A stretch of DNA of 64,000 nt from Burkholderia sp. Bp8992 (GTDB lineage Bacteria; Pseudomonadota; Gammaproteobacteria; Burkholderiales; Burkholderiaceae): assembly GCF_003853705.1 (NCBI RefSeq), contig NZ_QTQI01000006.1:236832-300831 (forward strand). The letters are read 5' to 3'. The notes under the pieces were generated by a model that saw only the letters and a list, made by a program, of their open reading frames with translations, was not told the origin of the DNA and did not search any database. This document shows, piece by piece, positions 10,406 through 22,124 of the stretch (within the stretch, counting starts at the first letter, position 1; every line of letters starts with the position of its first letter). A program made the translations under genes and the position numbers.

Positions 10406-10933
10406 TCAGTTCGTCGAGCCGGACGCGAGCGCCTTGAGCACCTTGTCGGTGATGTCGATGCGCGGGCTGACGTACACGGCTTCCTGCACGATCAGGTCGT
10501 AATTCTGCTGCTCGGCGATCTGCTTGATGACCTTGTTCGCCCGCTCCAGCACGGCCGCCAGTTCCTCGTTGCGACGCTGGTTCAGGTCTTCGCGGAACTC
10601 GCGCTGCTTGCGCTGGAAGTCGGTATCGAGCTGGGCGAGATCGCGCTGCTTCTGCGCACGATCGGCTGCGGACAGCGACGTGCCGTTCTTGTCCAGCGAA
10701 TCGGACATCGACTTCAGGCGCGCGGCCAGGTCCTGCAGATCCTTGTCACGCTTCGCGAACTCGGCTTCGAGCTTCGTCTGCGCCGCCTTCGCGGGCGCCG
10801 ACTCACGCAGGATCCGATCCGAATTGACCGCCGCGATGCGGGCGACGTCCTGTGCGTGTGCCGTCGCCGCGCCCAGCGCCAGCGCAACGGTCAGCGCGCA
10901 CATCACTCGTTTCGAAAACTTACCGGTTAGCAA
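10406..10933 (-). CDS. skp: periplasmic chaperone Skp/OmpH
   Basis: A 175-residue exported chaperone that holds unfolded outer-membrane proteins for delivery to BamA. The signal peptide (about 1-27, ending TAHA before QDVARIAAV) precedes a mature part dominated by long charged helices (about 55-140, rich in Lys, Gln, Asp, Leu), the tentacles of the trimeric jellyfish fold. The small beta body strands are at both ends ([10 protein letters not shown] and [18 protein letters not shown]). It lies directly after bamA, the normal order. Confidence 0.95.
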   Translation of the reverse strand: MLTGKFSKRVMCALTVALALGAATAHAQDVARIAAVNSDRILRESAPAKAAQTKLEAEFAKRDKDLQDLAARLKSMSDSLDKNGTSLSAADRAQKQRDLAQLDTDFQRKQREFREDLNQRRNEELAAVLERANKVIKQIAEQQNYDLIVQEAVYVSPRIDITDKVLKALASGSTN

Positions 10934-10967
10934 AATTACCCTCTCGTTGCTGTTGTCATGCGTTCGG

Positions 10968-13277
10968 TCAGAACGCCGTCCCGATCTGGAACTGGAATTT
11001 CTGGTACTGGTCGCCTTCGTGCTTCTGCAGCGGGAAGCCGAGGCTCAACTTCAGCGGGCCGATCGGCGAAATCCACGCGAGACCCACACCGTAGCCGTAA
11101 CGCAGGCCGTTCGCGCCCGTACTCGTGCCGCCCGGCGCGTTGCCCCACACGTTACCGCCGTCGAGGAACGTGAACACGCGCAGCGTGCGGTCGTAGCCCG
11201 TGCCCGGCAGCGGGAACGTCAGCTCGATGTTGCCGACCAGCATCTTCGAACCGCCGATCGGATCGTTCGTCTTCGTGTCGCGCGGGCCCAGCGAGCTCGG
11301 CTCGTAGCCACGCACGGAGCCGATACCGCCCGCGTAGTAGTTCTTGAAGATCGGGTACGGGTTGCCGATGCCGTTACCGTAGCCGCCTTGCAGGTTCAGA
11401 CCCAGGATGAAGCCGCGCGAGAACGAATAGTAGTACTGCGCCTGCAGGTCGGCCTTGTAGTACTGGATCTTGCCGACCGGCACGCCGTACTCCATGTTCG
11501 CCTGCGTGAAGTAGCCGCGGCTCGGGATCAGCGCACTGTCACGCGCGTCGCGCGACCATGCGACGGTCAGCGGCACCGTGTTCGACACGCGGCCGAACTG
11601 GTTCACGTAATCCTGGTAGCTCTGCGGCGTGTTCGAATCGACGTCGAGGCGGTTCTGCTCGAAGCCGGCGCCGAAGTAGACGGTATCGACTTCCGAGAAC
11701 GGAATGCCGAACTTCAGGTTGCCGCCCGCGCTGATGATCCGGAAGCTCGAGCTCGTCGAATAGTAGAGCGGCTGGTACGTGCGGTAGAAGACGTCCGTGA
11801 TCCGCTTGATGCCGTCGACCGTGAAATACGGGTCGACCTGCGTGACGGTCAGCGTACGGTAGCTCTTCGCGGTGTTGACGTTCACCGACAGGCTGGTACC
11901 CGAACCGAACACGTTGTCCTGCGACACGCCGGCCGACAGCACGACCTTGTCCGTCGACGAGAAGCCCGCGCCCAGCGTGATCGCACCGGTCGGTTTTTCG
12001 TCGACCTTCACGTTCACGTCGACCTGGTCGTTCGTGCCTTCCACCGGTATCGTCGTCACGTCGACGTTGGTGAAGTAGCCGAGACGGTTCACGCGATCCT
12101 TCGACAGCGCGAGGCGGTTCGAATCGAACCACGAGCTCTCGAGCTGGCGCATTTCGCGGCGCACCACTTCGTCGCGCGTGCGCGTGTTGCCGACGACGTT
12201 GATGCGGCGCACATACACACGGCGGCTCGGATCGACGACGAGGTTCAGGTTCACCTTGTGGTTCGCCTGGTCGATGTCCGGCTGCGCGTTGACGGTCGCG
12301 AACGCGTAACCGTATTCACCGAGCTTGTCGACGATCGACTTGGTGGTCTGCTGCAGCTTTTCGGCCGAGAAACGATCGCCCGGCTTGATCTTGATCAGCT
12401 TGTTGAGTTCGGCTTCGCGATCGAGCAGGTTGCCCGACAGCTTGATGCCCGACACCGTGTACGGCTCGCCTTCGTGCAGCGTGACCGTCAGGTACATGTC
12501 CTTCTTGTCGGGCGAGATCGACACCTGGGTCGACTCGATGTTGAATTCGAGGTAGCCGCGGTTCAGGTAGTACGAGCGCACGGCCTCGAGGTCGCCCGTG
12601 AGCTTTTCCTTCGAGTACAGGTCGTTCTTCGTGTACCAGGAGAACCAGTTCGGCGTCGACAGCTGCATCTCGTCGCGCAGCGTGCTGGTGCTGAACGCCT
12701 TGTTGCCGATGAAGTTGATCTGGCGGATCTTCGCGCTCGGGCCTTCGGCGACCGCGAACAGGATCGACACGCGGTTCGCGTCGACCGGCGTGATCGTCGT
12801 CTTGACTTCCGCCGCATAGAAGCCGCGCGTCAGGTACTGGCGCTTGAGCTCCTGCTCCGCCTTGTCGACGAGCGCCTTGTCGTAATAGCGGCCATCGGCG
12901 AGGCCGACGGCGCGCAGCGCCTTCGTCAGGTTGTCCTTGTCGAATTCCTTCGTGCCGGTGAAGTCGATCGACGCGATGGCCGGACGCTCCTGCACCTGCA
13001 CGATGACGACGTTGCCTTGCGTGGCAATGCGCACGTCGTTGAAGAAGCCCGTCGCGTACAGCGCGCGGATTGCTTCGGATGCCTTGTCGTCCGTGAAGGT
13101 ATCGCCCTGCTTGATCGGCAGATAGGCGAACACCGAACCCGCTTCGACGCGCTGCAGCCCCTCGATCTTGATGTCTTGCACCACGAACGGTGCCGCTGCA
13201 TGCGCCGCGAGGCCGTGCGCGGCGAGCGCGGCCGCTGCAACTGTCTTAGGTACAAAGCGATGAGGTTTGAACAACAT
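10968..13277 (-). CDS. bamA: outer membrane protein assembly factor BamA
   Basis: A 769-residue outer-membrane insertase, the core of the BAM complex. A signal peptide covers about 1-28. Five POTRA domains follow (about 29-430; the first starts FVVQDIKIEGLQRV). A 16-strand beta-barrel (about 435-769) ends in the C-terminal Phe expected of such proteins. The barrel contains the VRGYEPSSLGPRD stretch equivalent to the conserved VRGF motif of loop 6. The gene lies between rseP and skp, as in most proteobacteria. Confidence 0.97.
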   Translation of the reverse strand: MLFKPHRFVPKTVAAAALAAHGLAAHAAAPFVVQDIKIEGLQRVEAGSVFAYLPIKQGDTFTDDKASEAIRALYATGFFNDVRIATQGNVVIVQVQERPAIASIDFTGTKEFDKDNLTKALRAVGLADGRYYDKALVDKAEQELKRQYLTRGFYAAEVKTTITPVDANRVSILFAVAEGPSAKIRQINFIGNKAFSTSTLRDEMQLSTPNWFSWYTKNDLYSKEKLTGDLEAVRSYYLNRGYLEFNIESTQVSISPDKKDMYLTVTLHEGEPYTVSGIKLSGNLLDREAELNKLIKIKPGDRFSAEKLQQTTKSIVDKLGEYGYAFATVNAQPDIDQANHKVNLNLVVDPSRRVYVRRINVVGNTRTRDEVVRREMRQLESSWFDSNRLALSKDRVNRLGYFTNVDVTTIPVEGTNDQVDVNVKVDEKPTGAITLGAGFSSTDKVVLSAGVSQDNVFGSGTSLSVNVNTAKSYRTLTVTQVDPYFTVDGIKRITDVFYRTYQPLYYSTSSSFRIISAGGNLKFGIPFSEVDTVYFGAGFEQNRLDVDSNTPQSYQDYVNQFGRVSNTVPLTVAWSRDARDSALIPSRGYFTQANMEYGVPVGKIQYYKADLQAQYYYSFSRGFILGLNLQGGYGNGIGNPYPIFKNYYAGGIGSVRGYEPSSLGPRDTKTNDPIGGSKMLVGNIELTFPLPGTGYDRTLRVFTFLDGGNVWGNAPGGTSTGANGLRYGYGVGLAWISPIGPLKLSLGFPLQKHEGDQYQKFQFQIGTAF

Positions 13278-13338
13278 GCATCCCCAATATTTAGCTGCAT
13301 CAAATCGGGCGACTGCCGAGCGGCGGCCGCCTGACGCT

Positions 13339-14709
13339 TCAGAAATGGATTAACCGAGCCAAATCGTTGAACAGCGCGATCGCCGACAATGCGACGATGC
13401 AGATCAACCCGGCTCTTTGCAGAATCAGCTGCCAGCGCTCCGAGACGGCTTTCCCGGTCGCGGCTTCAACCGCATAATATAACAGATGCCCCCCGTCCAA
13501 AACGGGAATCGGCAACAAGTTCAGGACGCCAAGGCTAATGCTGACAAGGGCGAGGAACGACAGGAACGCCGACGGACCGAGCCGCGCGCTCTTGCCTGCG
13601 TAGTCGGCGATCGTCACCGGGCCGGACAGGTTCTTCAGCGACGCGTTGCCCGTGATCATCCGCCCGAACATCTTCAGCGAATACACGGAGATGTCCCACG
13701 TGCGGTGCGCGCCGAGCCGCAGGCTCTCGATCGGCCCGTAGCGCACGTCCACGGACGGCGCGTGCATCGCCAGCGCCGCGCCGATCCGGCCGACCTGCTG
13801 CCCCGATTCGTCGTCGCGCTGCATCTGCGGCACGATCGATACCGTCCGCGCGGCGCCGTCGCGCTCGATCTGCAGGTCGAGCGCCTGTCCCGCATGGTGC
13901 TTCACCGAATCGATGAAGCGCGTCGCGCCGCCGATCGGCTTGCCGTCGAGCGCCAGCAGCTTGTCGCCGGCCTTCAGGCCCGCCTGCTCGGCCGCGCTGC
14001 CCGGCTGCACGGATGCGACCGACAGCGTGCCGCCGCCGGTCTCGAAGCCCAGATGGGCCATGAAATCGTCGTCGAGCTGACTTTCGGGAACATTGCGGAG
14101 GTCGACGCGGAAGTCGAACGTCGCGTTTCCGTCGCGGGCGCCGAGCACGATCTCGCGGTGATCGAACGCGGCCGACAGCAGCTTCCAGCGCAGGTCCGAC
14201 CACGACCGCACAGGCTCGGACTCGCCGCCCTGCGCGTTACGGATCGACACGATCGTCTCGTTGCCGTCGAAGCCCGCGCGGGCCGCGACCGTCCCAGCAG
14301 CCGGCGGCGCGACGATCGCGGTCGGCTCGGTCACGCCGGTGGCAAACACGATCGAGAACAGTGCGATTGCCAACAGGAAGTTCGCAATCGGCCCGGCCGC
14401 GACGATCGCGATCCGTTTGTAGACGGACTGCCGGTTGAACGCCTGCCCGAGCTCCTCGGGCTGGATGCCGGGGCCCGGATCGCGCTCGTCGAGCATTTTC
14501 ACGTAGCCGCCGAGCGGCAGCGCGGAGAGCGTCCACTCGGTGCCCGTCCGGCGGCTGACCCAACGCGCGACGGGGTGGCCGAAGCCGATCGAGAAACGCA
14601 ACACCTTCACGCCGCACCAGCGCGCGACGCGATAGTGCCCGTACTCATGCACGACGACCAGTACCCCGATCGCCACTGCAAACGCGACCAGTTCGACCAG
14701 CACGTTCAT
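13339..14709 (-). CDS. rseP: RIP metalloprotease RseP (site-2 protease)
   Basis: A 456-residue intramembrane zinc protease. In characterised relatives it cleaves anti-sigma factor RseA to release sigma-E, and removes signal peptide remnants. HEYGH at 21-25 in the first membrane helix gives two zinc ligands and the catalytic Glu. The C-terminal NLLPIPVLDGGHLLYY motif gives the third ligand. PDZ domains occupy about 120-300, the second containing VQPGSAAEQAGLKAGD. The start is at 14709 (MNVLVELVAF); the frame is open upstream into dxr without similarity. It lies 11 bp after dxr. Confidence 0.95.
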   Translation of the reverse strand: MNVLVELVAFAVAIGVLVVVHEYGHYRVARWCGVKVLRFSIGFGHPVARWVSRRTGTEWTLSALPLGGYVKMLDERDPGPGIQPEELGQAFNRQSVYKRIAIVAAGPIANFLLAIALFSIVFATGVTEPTAIVAPPAAGTVAARAGFDGNETIVSIRNAQGGESEPVRSWSDLRWKLLSAAFDHREIVLGARDGNATFDFRVDLRNVPESQLDDDFMAHLGFETGGGTLSVASVQPGSAAEQAGLKAGDKLLALDGKPIGGATRFIDSVKHHAGQALDLQIERDGAARTVSIVPQMQRDDESGQQVGRIGAALAMHAPSVDVRYGPIESLRLGAHRTWDISVYSLKMFGRMITGNASLKNLSGPVTIADYAGKSARLGPSAFLSFLALVSISLGVLNLLPIPVLDGGHLLYYAVEAATGKAVSERWQLILQRAGLICIVALSAIALFNDLARLIHF

Positions 14710-14720
14710 GAGCACCCCAT

Positions 14721-15917
14721 TCAGACAGTACGCTCCACGCGTGGCGCAGGCGCTTTCGCAATGATCTCGGCGGCAAGGCGGCGTGCCTCGGCATCCGCCG
14801 CCAGGACGTCGTCGAGCCCGTCGGGCGCGCGGTTCGGCAGCGTGTTGAGCACCGCGTCGACCGTCGCCGCGATCGCCATGAAGCCGATCCGGCGCTCGAG
14901 AAAGGCTTCGACCGCCACTTCGTTCGCCGCGTTCAATGCGGCGCTCGCGATACCGCCTTCCTCGAGCGCCTTCAGCGCGAGCGCGAGGCACGGGAAGCGC
15001 GCGTAATCGGGCTTCTCGAACGACAGCTGGGCGATCTGCGCGAGGTCGAGCTGATCGACGCCGGCGTCGACACGCTCGGGAAACGCGAGCGCATGCGCGA
15101 TCGGCGTGCGCATGTCGGGATTGCCGAGCTGCGCGAGCACCGAGCCGTCACGGTACGACACGAGCGAATGGATCACGCTCTGCGGATGGATCAGCACGTC
15201 GATGCGGTCGCCCGGCAGCCCGAAGATCCAGTGCGCCTCGATCACCTCGAGGCCCTTGTTCATCATCGTCGCGGAATCGACCGAGATCTTGCGGCCCATC
15301 ACCCAGTTCGGGTGCTTGCACGCCTCGTCCGGCGTCACGTCGACGAGCGTGGCCGGTTCGCGCGTGCGGAACGGGCCGCCCGACGCGGTCAGGATGATCT
15401 TCGAGATCCCGCCGTGCTCGGCCGCGTCGCGCGGCATGCACTGGAAGATCGCGTTGTGTTCGCTGTCGACCGGCAGCAGGATCGCGCCATGGTCGCGCAC
15501 GGCGTCCATGAAGATCGCGCCCGACATCACGAGCGCTTCCTTGTTCGCGAGCAGGATCCGCTTGCCGGCACGCGCAGCCGCCAGGCTCGGCGCGAGGCCG
15601 GCCGCGCCGACGATCGCCGCGACCACCGTGTCGCAGCCGTCGCTCTTCGACACGTCGACGAGCGCTTGCGGCCCGTGCAGCACGACCGTCTTGCTGCCCG
15701 CCGCGCGCAGTTTCGCGTCGACGTGCGCGGCCGTCGCGGCATCGCCGACCACCGCCACTTCGGGCGCGAAGCGCAGACACTGCTCGACGAGCTTGTCGCC
15801 GTTGCGGTGCGCGGTCAGCGCGTAGACCGAGAAGCGCTCGGGATGGCGCGCGACCACATCGAGCGTGCTGTCTCCGATCGAGCCCGTGGAACCGAGCAAT
15901 GTCAGACGTTTTTGCAT
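14721..15917 (-). CDS. dxr: 1-deoxy-D-xylulose 5-phosphate reductoisomerase
   Basis: A 398-residue NADPH enzyme, the second step of the MEP isoprenoid pathway. The nucleotide-binding motif [15 protein letters not shown] (8-22), the [12 protein letters not shown] stretch, the metal- and substrate-binding [11 protein letters not shown] and [10 protein letters not shown], and [14 protein letters not shown] are diagnostic. Length is normal (about 398). It lies 15 bp after cdsA. The products feed undecaprenyl diphosphate made by UppS, encoded two genes upstream. Confidence 0.97.
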   Translation of the reverse strand: MQKRLTLLGSTGSIGDSTLDVVARHPERFSVYALTAHRNGDKLVEQCLRFAPEVAVVGDAATAAHVDAKLRAAGSKTVVLHGPQALVDVSKSDGCDTVVAAIVGAAGLAPSLAAARAGKRILLANKEALVMSGAIFMDAVRDHGAILLPVDSEHNAIFQCMPRDAAEHGGISKIILTASGGPFRTREPATLVDVTPDEACKHPNWVMGRKISVDSATMMNKGLEVIEAHWIFGLPGDRIDVLIHPQSVIHSLVSYRDGSVLAQLGNPDMRTPIAHALAFPERVDAGVDQLDLAQIAQLSFEKPDYARFPCLALALKALEEGGIASAALNAANEVAVEAFLERRIGFMAIAATVDAVLNTLPNRAPDGLDDVLAADAEARRLAAEIIAKAPAPRVERTV

Positions 15918-15932
15918 AACAGAATTAATGGT

Positions 15933-16754
15933 TTAACCAAGCAGCAGCATCGCGAGCGGCAGCACCGGCAGCAGCGCGTCGACACGATCGAGCACGCCGC
16001 CGTGGCCCGGCAGCAGTCCGCTCGAATCCTTCACGCCCGCCTGCCGCTTCAGCAGCGACTCGAACAGGTCGCCGATCACGCTGTACGCGACCAGCAGCGT
16101 CAGCGCGGCCCACGCGCCGGCCATCCCGTAGCGCGCGGCGAATGCAGAAAACAGGGTCGGTTCGAATGCATGCGCAGCCATCGCGACACCGGCGACGACC
16201 ATCACCGCGAACCAGCCGCCGATCGCGCCTTCCCAGCTCTTGCCGGGGCTGATCGTGATGGCCAGTTTACGCTTTCCGAAGGCCTTGCCGGCGAAGTATG
16301 CGCCGATATCGGCCAGCCAGACGACCAGAAGCAGCGACAGCACGAACGGCACGCCCTGCGCGCGGGCTGCAACGAGCGCGTGCCAGCAGGCGGCGAACAC
16401 GACGAGGCCGGCGGCCAGCAGGAACGGCCGCCAGACGCCGCCCGCGAGTTCGGGCTTGCGCCGCAGCGCGAACGGGCCGACCAGCAGCCAGAACACGCCG
16501 GCCGCCATGAAAAGGGGACGAGACGAAGCCGCATCGACGCCGAGCGGCGCGGTGGCCGCGAGCGCGAGCGCCGCGACGACCGCATAGACGATCGGAGCGG
16601 CGCCACCGAGCTTCAGCAGGCGCGCCCACTCCCACGCGGCGAACACGAGCACGACGCCGATCAGCGCGCCGAACGCGGTGAGCGGCGCGAACAGCGTCAC
16701 CGGCAGCAGCACTGCCAGCATCACGATCGCCGTGATCACACGGGTTTTCAGCAT
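15933..16754 (-). CDS. cdsA: phosphatidate cytidylyltransferase
   Basis: A 273-residue integral membrane enzyme that makes CDP-diacylglycerol from CTP and phosphatidate, the branch point of phospholipid synthesis. About eight membrane segments are visible. The C-terminal CDS signature is complete: [20 protein letters not shown] followed by GVLDRVD. The start ATG at 16754 overlaps the end of uppS by 7 bp, so the two are coupled. The frame is open upstream through uppS without similarity. Confidence 0.95.
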   Translation of the reverse strand: MLKTRVITAIVMLAVLLPVTLFAPLTAFGALIGVVLVFAAWEWARLLKLGGAAPIVYAVVAALALAATAPLGVDAASSRPLFMAAGVFWLLVGPFALRRKPELAGGVWRPFLLAAGLVVFAACWHALVAARAQGVPFVLSLLLVVWLADIGAYFAGKAFGKRKLAITISPGKSWEGAIGGWFAVMVVAGVAMAAHAFEPTLFSAFAARYGMAGAWAALTLLVAYSVIGDLFESLLKRQAGVKDSSGLLPGHGGVLDRVDALLPVLPLAMLLLG

Positions 16755-17530
16755 GAAAGGGAGTCGGCGTTCTGCGATTGCGGTTCGAGCTGCGCACTCG
16801 TGCGCCCGAAACGGCGCTCGCGCTCGGTATACGACGCCATCGCGTCGGCCAGCGCCGCGCCGTCGAAATCCGGCCAGTATTTGTCGGTGAAATAGAATTC
16901 GGCGTACGCGAGCTGCCACAGCAGGAAGTTGCTGACGCGCTGCTCGCCGCCCGTACGGATGAAGAGATCGGGCTCCGGCGCATAGGCCATCGCCAGGTGC
17001 GGCGCGAATGCGTCCTCGGTCACTTCGACCTCGCGACCCTCGCGCACGGCCTGCTCGACGAGCTTCTTCGTCGCCTGCAGGATGTCCCACCGGCCGCCGT
17101 AGTTGGCCGCGATGGTGAGCGTCAGGCGCGTATTGCGCGCCGTCTTGGTTTCGGCGCGGCGAATCAGTTCGCGGATGCGCGGCTCGAAACGGTCGAGATC
17201 GCCGACGACACGCAGGCGGATCCCGTTTGCATGCAGCTTGCCGACCTCGCGCTCGAGCGCGGTGATGAACAGCCGCATCAGGAACGACACTTCGTCGTTC
17301 GGCCGGCGCCAGTTTTCGGAACTGAACGCGAACAGCGTCAGGTATTCGACGCCGGCGCGCGCGCAACCTTCGACCACCGCCCGTACGGCATCGACGCCGC
17401 GGGTGTGCCCCGCGACGCGCGGCAAGCGGCGTTCGGTCGCCCAACGGCCGTTGCCGTCCATGATGATCGCGATGTGACGCGGCACGGCGCCGACGTCAGG
17501 CACGCGAACGGTAGAGCTGGTATAGGTCAT
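16748..17530 (-). CDS. uppS: isoprenyl transferase (undecaprenyl diphosphate synthase)
   Basis: A 260-residue cis-prenyltransferase that extends farnesyl diphosphate to undecaprenyl diphosphate, the lipid carrier for peptidoglycan and O-antigen. [12 protein letters not shown] holds the catalytic Asp25. [18 protein letters not shown] and the C-terminal [19 protein letters not shown] with ELYFTD-like [13 protein letters not shown] are family motifs. It lies between frr and cdsA, the usual proteobacterial order. Confidence 0.97.
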   Translation of the reverse strand: MTYTSSTVRVPDVGAVPRHIAIIMDGNGRWATERRLPRVAGHTRGVDAVRAVVEGCARAGVEYLTLFAFSSENWRRPNDEVSFLMRLFITALEREVGKLHANGIRLRVVGDLDRFEPRIRELIRRAETKTARNTRLTLTIAANYGGRWDILQATKKLVEQAVREGREVEVTEDAFAPHLAMAYAPEPDLFIRTGGEQRVSNFLLWQLAYAEFYFTDKYWPDFDGAALADAMASYTERERRFGRTSAQLEPQSQNADSLSC

Positions 17531-17579
17531 GGCCGTTGAGACAGTAATGCGGGAAGAAGGTGGCGCGCGAGGACGGTCG

Positions 17580-18140
17580 TCAGACCGTCATGATCTCGGC
17601 TTCCTTGCTCTGCACGAGCTTGTCGATCTCGGCGACGTGCTTGTCGGTCAGCTTCTGCACGTCGTCGCTCGCACGGCGCTCGTCGTCTTCCGAGATTTCC
17701 TTGTCCTTCACGAGCTTCTTGAGCGCTTCGTTCGCGTCGCGGCGCAGGTTGCGGATCGCGACCTTGGCCGTCTCGCCTTCGCTCTTCACGACCTTGGTCA
17801 GCTCGCGGCGGCGCTCTTCCGTCAGCGCGGGCATCGGCACGCGGATCAGGTCGCCGGCCGTTGCCGGATTCAGGCCCAGATCGGCTTCGCGGATGGCCTT
17901 CTCGACCTTCGCGACCATGTTCTTTTCCCACGGCTGCACGCCGATCGTGCGCGCGTCGACGAGCGTCAGGTTCGCGACCTGCGAGATCGGCACCATCGAG
18001 CCGTAGTAGTCGACCTGAACGTGATCGAGCAGGCCGGTGTGTGCACGGCCCGTACGGATCTTTGCCAGATCGTTCTTGAACGCTTCGATCGAGCGCTGCA
18101 TCTTTTGCTCGACGCCCTTCTTGGTATCAGCGACACTCAT
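17580..18140 (-). CDS. frr: ribosome recycling factor
   Basis: A 186-residue protein that, with EF-G, splits post-termination ribosomes. It has the tRNA-shaped two-domain composition: three-helix bundle ends ([21 protein letters not shown] at the start, [21 protein letters not shown] at the end) and the small domain with [27 protein letters not shown] is typical. Length is normal (185-186). Confidence 0.97.
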   Translation of the reverse strand: MSVADTKKGVEQKMQRSIEAFKNDLAKIRTGRAHTGLLDHVQVDYYGSMVPISQVANLTLVDARTIGVQPWEKNMVAKVEKAIREADLGLNPATAGDLIRVPMPALTEERRRELTKVVKSEGETAKVAIRNLRRDANEALKKLVKDKEISEDDERRASDDVQKLTDKHVAEIDKLVQSKEAEIMTV

Positions 18141-18231
18141 TTCAACCTCCGAACCTTCAAACCTTCAAAGAACGCGGGCCCCGCCCGGCGCAGGATAGAC
18201 GCCGCGGCCGACGACCCGCATCCGCGGGAGT

Positions 18232-19101
<870 letters not shown>

Positions 19102-19983
19102 TTACTGCTGCTTTGCTGCTGCGACTTGCGCGGCCACTTCGGCGGCGAAGTCGTCCTGGCGCTTCTCGATGCCTTCGCCGACGACGAACAGCGCGAACTT
19201 CTGCACTGCGGCATTCGCTGCCTTCAGCATCTGCTCGATCGTCTGCTTGTCGTTCTTCACGAACGTCTGGTTCAGCAGCGACACTTCCTTCAGGTACTTC
19301 TGGACGCTGCCGTCGACCATCTTCGCGACGATTTCAGCCGGCTTGCCCGATTCCGCAGCCTTCTGCTCGGCCACGCGGCGTTCCGTCTCGATCAGTTCCG
19401 CCGGCACGTCGGCCGACGACAGCGCGACCGGCTTCATGGCCGCGATGTGCATCGCGACGTCCTTGCCGACCTGCTCATCCGCGCCCGTGTACTCGACGAT
19501 CACGCCGATACGCGCGCCGTGCAGGTACGTTGCGATCTTGTTCGCGGTTTCGAAACGGACGAAACGGCGGATCGACACGTTCTCGCCGATCTTGCCGATC
19601 AGTGCCAGGCGCACTGCGTCGACCGTCGAGCCTTCGAGCGGCAGCGCCGACAGCGCAGCCACGTCGGCCGGGTTTTGCGTCGCGACGAGTTCCGCAACCG
19701 TCTTCGAGAATGCGAGGAAGTCGTCGTTCTTCGCGACGAAGTCGGTTTCGCAGTTCAGTTCGACCAGCGCGCCTGCGTTGCCGCCGACGAACGATGCGAC
19801 GACGCCTTCAGCCGTCACGCGCGATGCGGCCTTGCTCGCCTTGTTGCCGAGCTTGACGCGCAGCAGCTCTTCAGCCTTGGCCAGATCGCCGTCGGCTTCC
19901 GTCAGCGCCTTCTTGCACTCCATCATCGGTGCGTCGGTCTTTGCGCGCAGTTCTGCCACCATGCTTGCGGTAATTGCCGCCAT
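19102..19983 (-). CDS. tsf: translation elongation factor Ts
   Basis: A 293-residue guanine-nucleotide exchange factor for EF-Tu. The UBA-like N-terminal domain with [20 protein letters not shown], the core with [15 protein letters not shown] and DVAMHIAA, and a C-terminal region ([19 protein letters not shown]) are all present. Two adjacent ATGs exist. The second (19983) is six bases from GGAG and matches the usual MAAITASMV start, so it is preferred over 19986. Confidence 0.97.
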   Translation of the reverse strand: MAAITASMVAELRAKTDAPMMECKKALTEADGDLAKAEELLRVKLGNKASKAASRVTAEGVVASFVGGNAGALVELNCETDFVAKNDDFLAFSKTVAELVATQNPADVAALSALPLEGSTVDAVRLALIGKIGENVSIRRFVRFETANKIATYLHGARIGVIVEYTGADEQVGKDVAMHIAAMKPVALSSADVPAELIETERRVAEQKAAESGKPAEIVAKMVDGSVQKYLKEVSLLNQTFVKNDKQTIEQMLKAANAAVQKFALFVVGEGIEKRQDDFAAEVAAQVAAAKQQ

Positions 19984-20096
19984 CATTCGCTCCTTGAGTC
20001 TGTATTCACAACGCCGCCCGCTTGGACGCGAACGGCCGAGATTCGTTTCCGGACCCGCGCCGATTCGGCGCGATCAGGTCCGGCGCACAAGCTTAA

Positions 20097-20127
20097 AAAA
20101 AGGGGGCCTGTTGAGAGCCCCCTTTTT
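20097..20127 (-). terminator. rpsB-tsf intergenic terminator/attenuator
   Basis: An 11-bp stem (20097-20107 with 20117-20127) with a nine-base loop and a T run on the minus strand, lying 18 bp past the rpsB stop and before tsf. It probably lets only part of rpsB transcription continue into tsf. A hairpin at this place is also known in other bacteria. Confidence 0.85.
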
Positions 20128-20145
20128 GCGCCGGCTCGGGGCCAG

Positions 20146-20886
20146 TTACGCGTTTTCCTCGACGTACTCGTCGTCGCCGCGTGCAGCCTGGACCACTTCG
20201 TTGACCGCGTTCGCACGGCCTTCGAGGATCGCGTCGGCCACGCCTTCGGCGTACAGCGCGACTGCCTTGCTCGAGTCGTCGTTACCCGGGATCACGTAAT
20301 CCACACCTTCCGGCGAGTGGTTCGTATCGACCACGGCGATGACCGGCACGCCCAGCTTGTTCGCTTCCGTGACGGCAATCTTGTGGTAACCGACGTCGAC
20401 GACGAAGATTGCGTCCGGAATGCCGCCCATGTCCTTCACGCCGCCGATCGACTTCTGCAGCTTGGCGATTTCGCGTTCGAACAGCAGCGCTTCCTTCTTG
20501 CTCATCTTCTCGAGCTCGCCTGCCTCGACTGCCGCTTCCATGTCCTTCAGGCGCTTGATCGATACCTTCAGCGTCTTGAAGTTGGTCATCATGCCGCCGA
20601 GCCAGCGTGCGTTGACGAACGGCATGCCTGCGCGCTGCGCTTCCTGGGCGATCGTGTCACGCGATTGACGCTTCGTGCCGACGAACAGGATCGTGCCGCG
20701 GTTCGCTGCCAGCTGGCGCACGTACTTCTGTGCGTCCGTGAACATCGGCAGCGTCTTTTCGAGGTTGATGATGTGAATCTTGTTGCGGTGACCGAAAATG
20801 AACGGAGCCATCTTCGGGTTCCAGAAGCGCGTCTGGTGACCGAAGTGGACACCCGCTTCCAGCATTTGGCGCATCGTAACTGCCAT
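20146..20886 (-). CDS. rpsB: 30S ribosomal protein S2
   Basis: A 246-residue ribosomal protein of the small-subunit back, needed for S1 binding. [20 protein letters not shown], the [10 protein letters not shown] stretch, [13 protein letters not shown] and [20 protein letters not shown] are family hallmarks. The C-terminus is acidic ([10 protein letters not shown]). The start is at 20886 (MAVTMRQ); the frame is open upstream to 21012 with no similarity. A 200-nt leader separates it from its promoter. Confidence 0.98.
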
Positions 20887-21263
20887 GTAAATTCTCCACG
20901 AGGGTTGGGTCTTAAGCCGGCCGCCGTACCGCCGCGCGAACCTGCCCCGAAGGGCACGAATTCCGCGCGATCGGCACCCTGGTTGCGCCGGCTTGCGATT
21001 CGGCACGTGCAAAACGCCCGTGCCGCAAGCCTTTCACCGCCACGCCGCCCCAAAACGGGGAAAGTTCGGCATTTGGATATCGACTTAGCCAAAGAGTATA
21101 GCACGCCGATTTGTCCGCTCTCAAGTCGCCCGGCACTTTCGCTGCCGCGCGCCAGCTGGCCGGACAATCCGCGAAAACCCGCATCCGCGCGGCCGGCAGG
21201 GGCTGCGAGGCCCGCCATAAGGTGCGATAATCCGTCAATTCACCGCATTCCAGGCATACCTCG
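20887..21263. other. rpsB/map divergent intergenic region and rpsB leader
   Basis: A 377-bp gap. It contains the rpsB promoter at 21095-21124 and the presumed rpsB leader at 20887-21088. The last 140 bp must carry the map promoter, for which TGCGATAATCCG near 21222-21233 is the best -10-like sequence, with no clear -35. Confidence 0.5.
21095..21124 (-). promoter_or_regulatory. rpsB: probable sigma-70 promoter of rpsB
   Basis: On the minus strand TTGAGA (21124-21119) and TATACT (21100-21095) are separated by 18 bases, close to consensus. Transcription would start near 21088 and give a leader of about 200 nt before rpsB, long enough for the S2 autoregulation known in other bacteria; that role is inference. 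Confidence 0.65.
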
Positions 21264-22079
21264 ATGGCTATTACGCTCAAAAACGAACACGATATCGCGG
21301 AGATGCGCGTCGCCTGCCGTCTCGCCAGCGAAGTGCTCGACTTCATCACGCCGCACGTCGTCGCGGGCGTCACGACCGCCGAACTCGATCGCCTCTGCCA
21401 CGAGTTCATGCTCGACGTACAGGGCACGATCCCCGCGCCGCTGAACTACCAGCCGCCCGGCTATCCGCCGTACCCGAAGGCCACCTGCATTTCGGTCAAC
21501 GACGTGATCTGCCACGGCATTCCCGGCGAGAAGGTGATCAAGAACGGCGATGCGCTGAACATCGACATCACCGTGATCAAGAACGGCTACTTCGGCGACA
21601 CCAGCCGGATGTTCATCGTCGGAGAAGGTTCGATCCTCGCGAAGCGCCTCGTGCAGACCACCTACGAATGCATGTGGCTCGGCATCGACCAGGTCAAGCC
21701 CGGCGCGCACCTCGGCGACATCGGCTACGCGATCCAGAAGCACGCGGAAGCGCAGGGCTACAGCGTCGTGCGCGAATACTGCGGCCACGGCATCGGCACG
21801 GTGTTCCACGAAGATCCGCAGGTCGTCCACTACGGCCGGCCGGGCACCGGGATCGAACTGAAGGCCGGGATGATCTTCACGATCGAGCCGATGATCAACG
21901 CCGGCAAGCGCGACATCCGCACGATGCCCGACCAGTGGACGGTCAAGACGCGCGACCGCAGCCTGTCCGCGCAGTGGGAGCACACGGTGCTCGTCACCGA
22001 AACCGGCTACGACGTGCTGACCGTGTCGGCCGGCACGCCCGCGCGCCCCGTGTTCGCACAACCGGCCGCCGCCGTCTGA
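21264..22079 (+). CDS. map: type I methionine aminopeptidase
   Basis: A 271-residue metalloprotease that removes the initiator Met from new proteins. All five metal ligands are in place: Asp101 and Asp112 (NIDITVIKNGYFGDTSRMF), His175 (EYCGHGIG), Glu208 (FTIEPM) and Glu239 (QWEHTVLV). The length and lack of an N-terminal extension make it the bacterial type Ia form. It is divergent from rpsB and is followed by glnD after 45 bp, a common order. Confidence 0.97.
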   Translation: MAITLKNEHDIAEMRVACRLASEVLDFITPHVVAGVTTAELDRLCHEFMLDVQGTIPAPLNYQPPGYPPYPKATCISVNDVICHGIPGEKVIKNGDALNIDITVIKNGYFGDTSRMFIVGEGSILAKRLVQTTYECMWLGIDQVKPGAHLGDIGYAIQKHAEAQGYSVVREYCGHGIGTVFHEDPQVVHYGRPGTGIELKAGMIFTIEPMINAGKRDIRTMPDQWTVKTRDRSLSAQWEHTVLVTETGYDVLTVSAGTPARPVFAQPAAAV

Positions 22080-22124
22080 GCGCCGTCGCGCCAGCCTGCC
22101 CCACCTGCACCTGAACGGCTGCCC

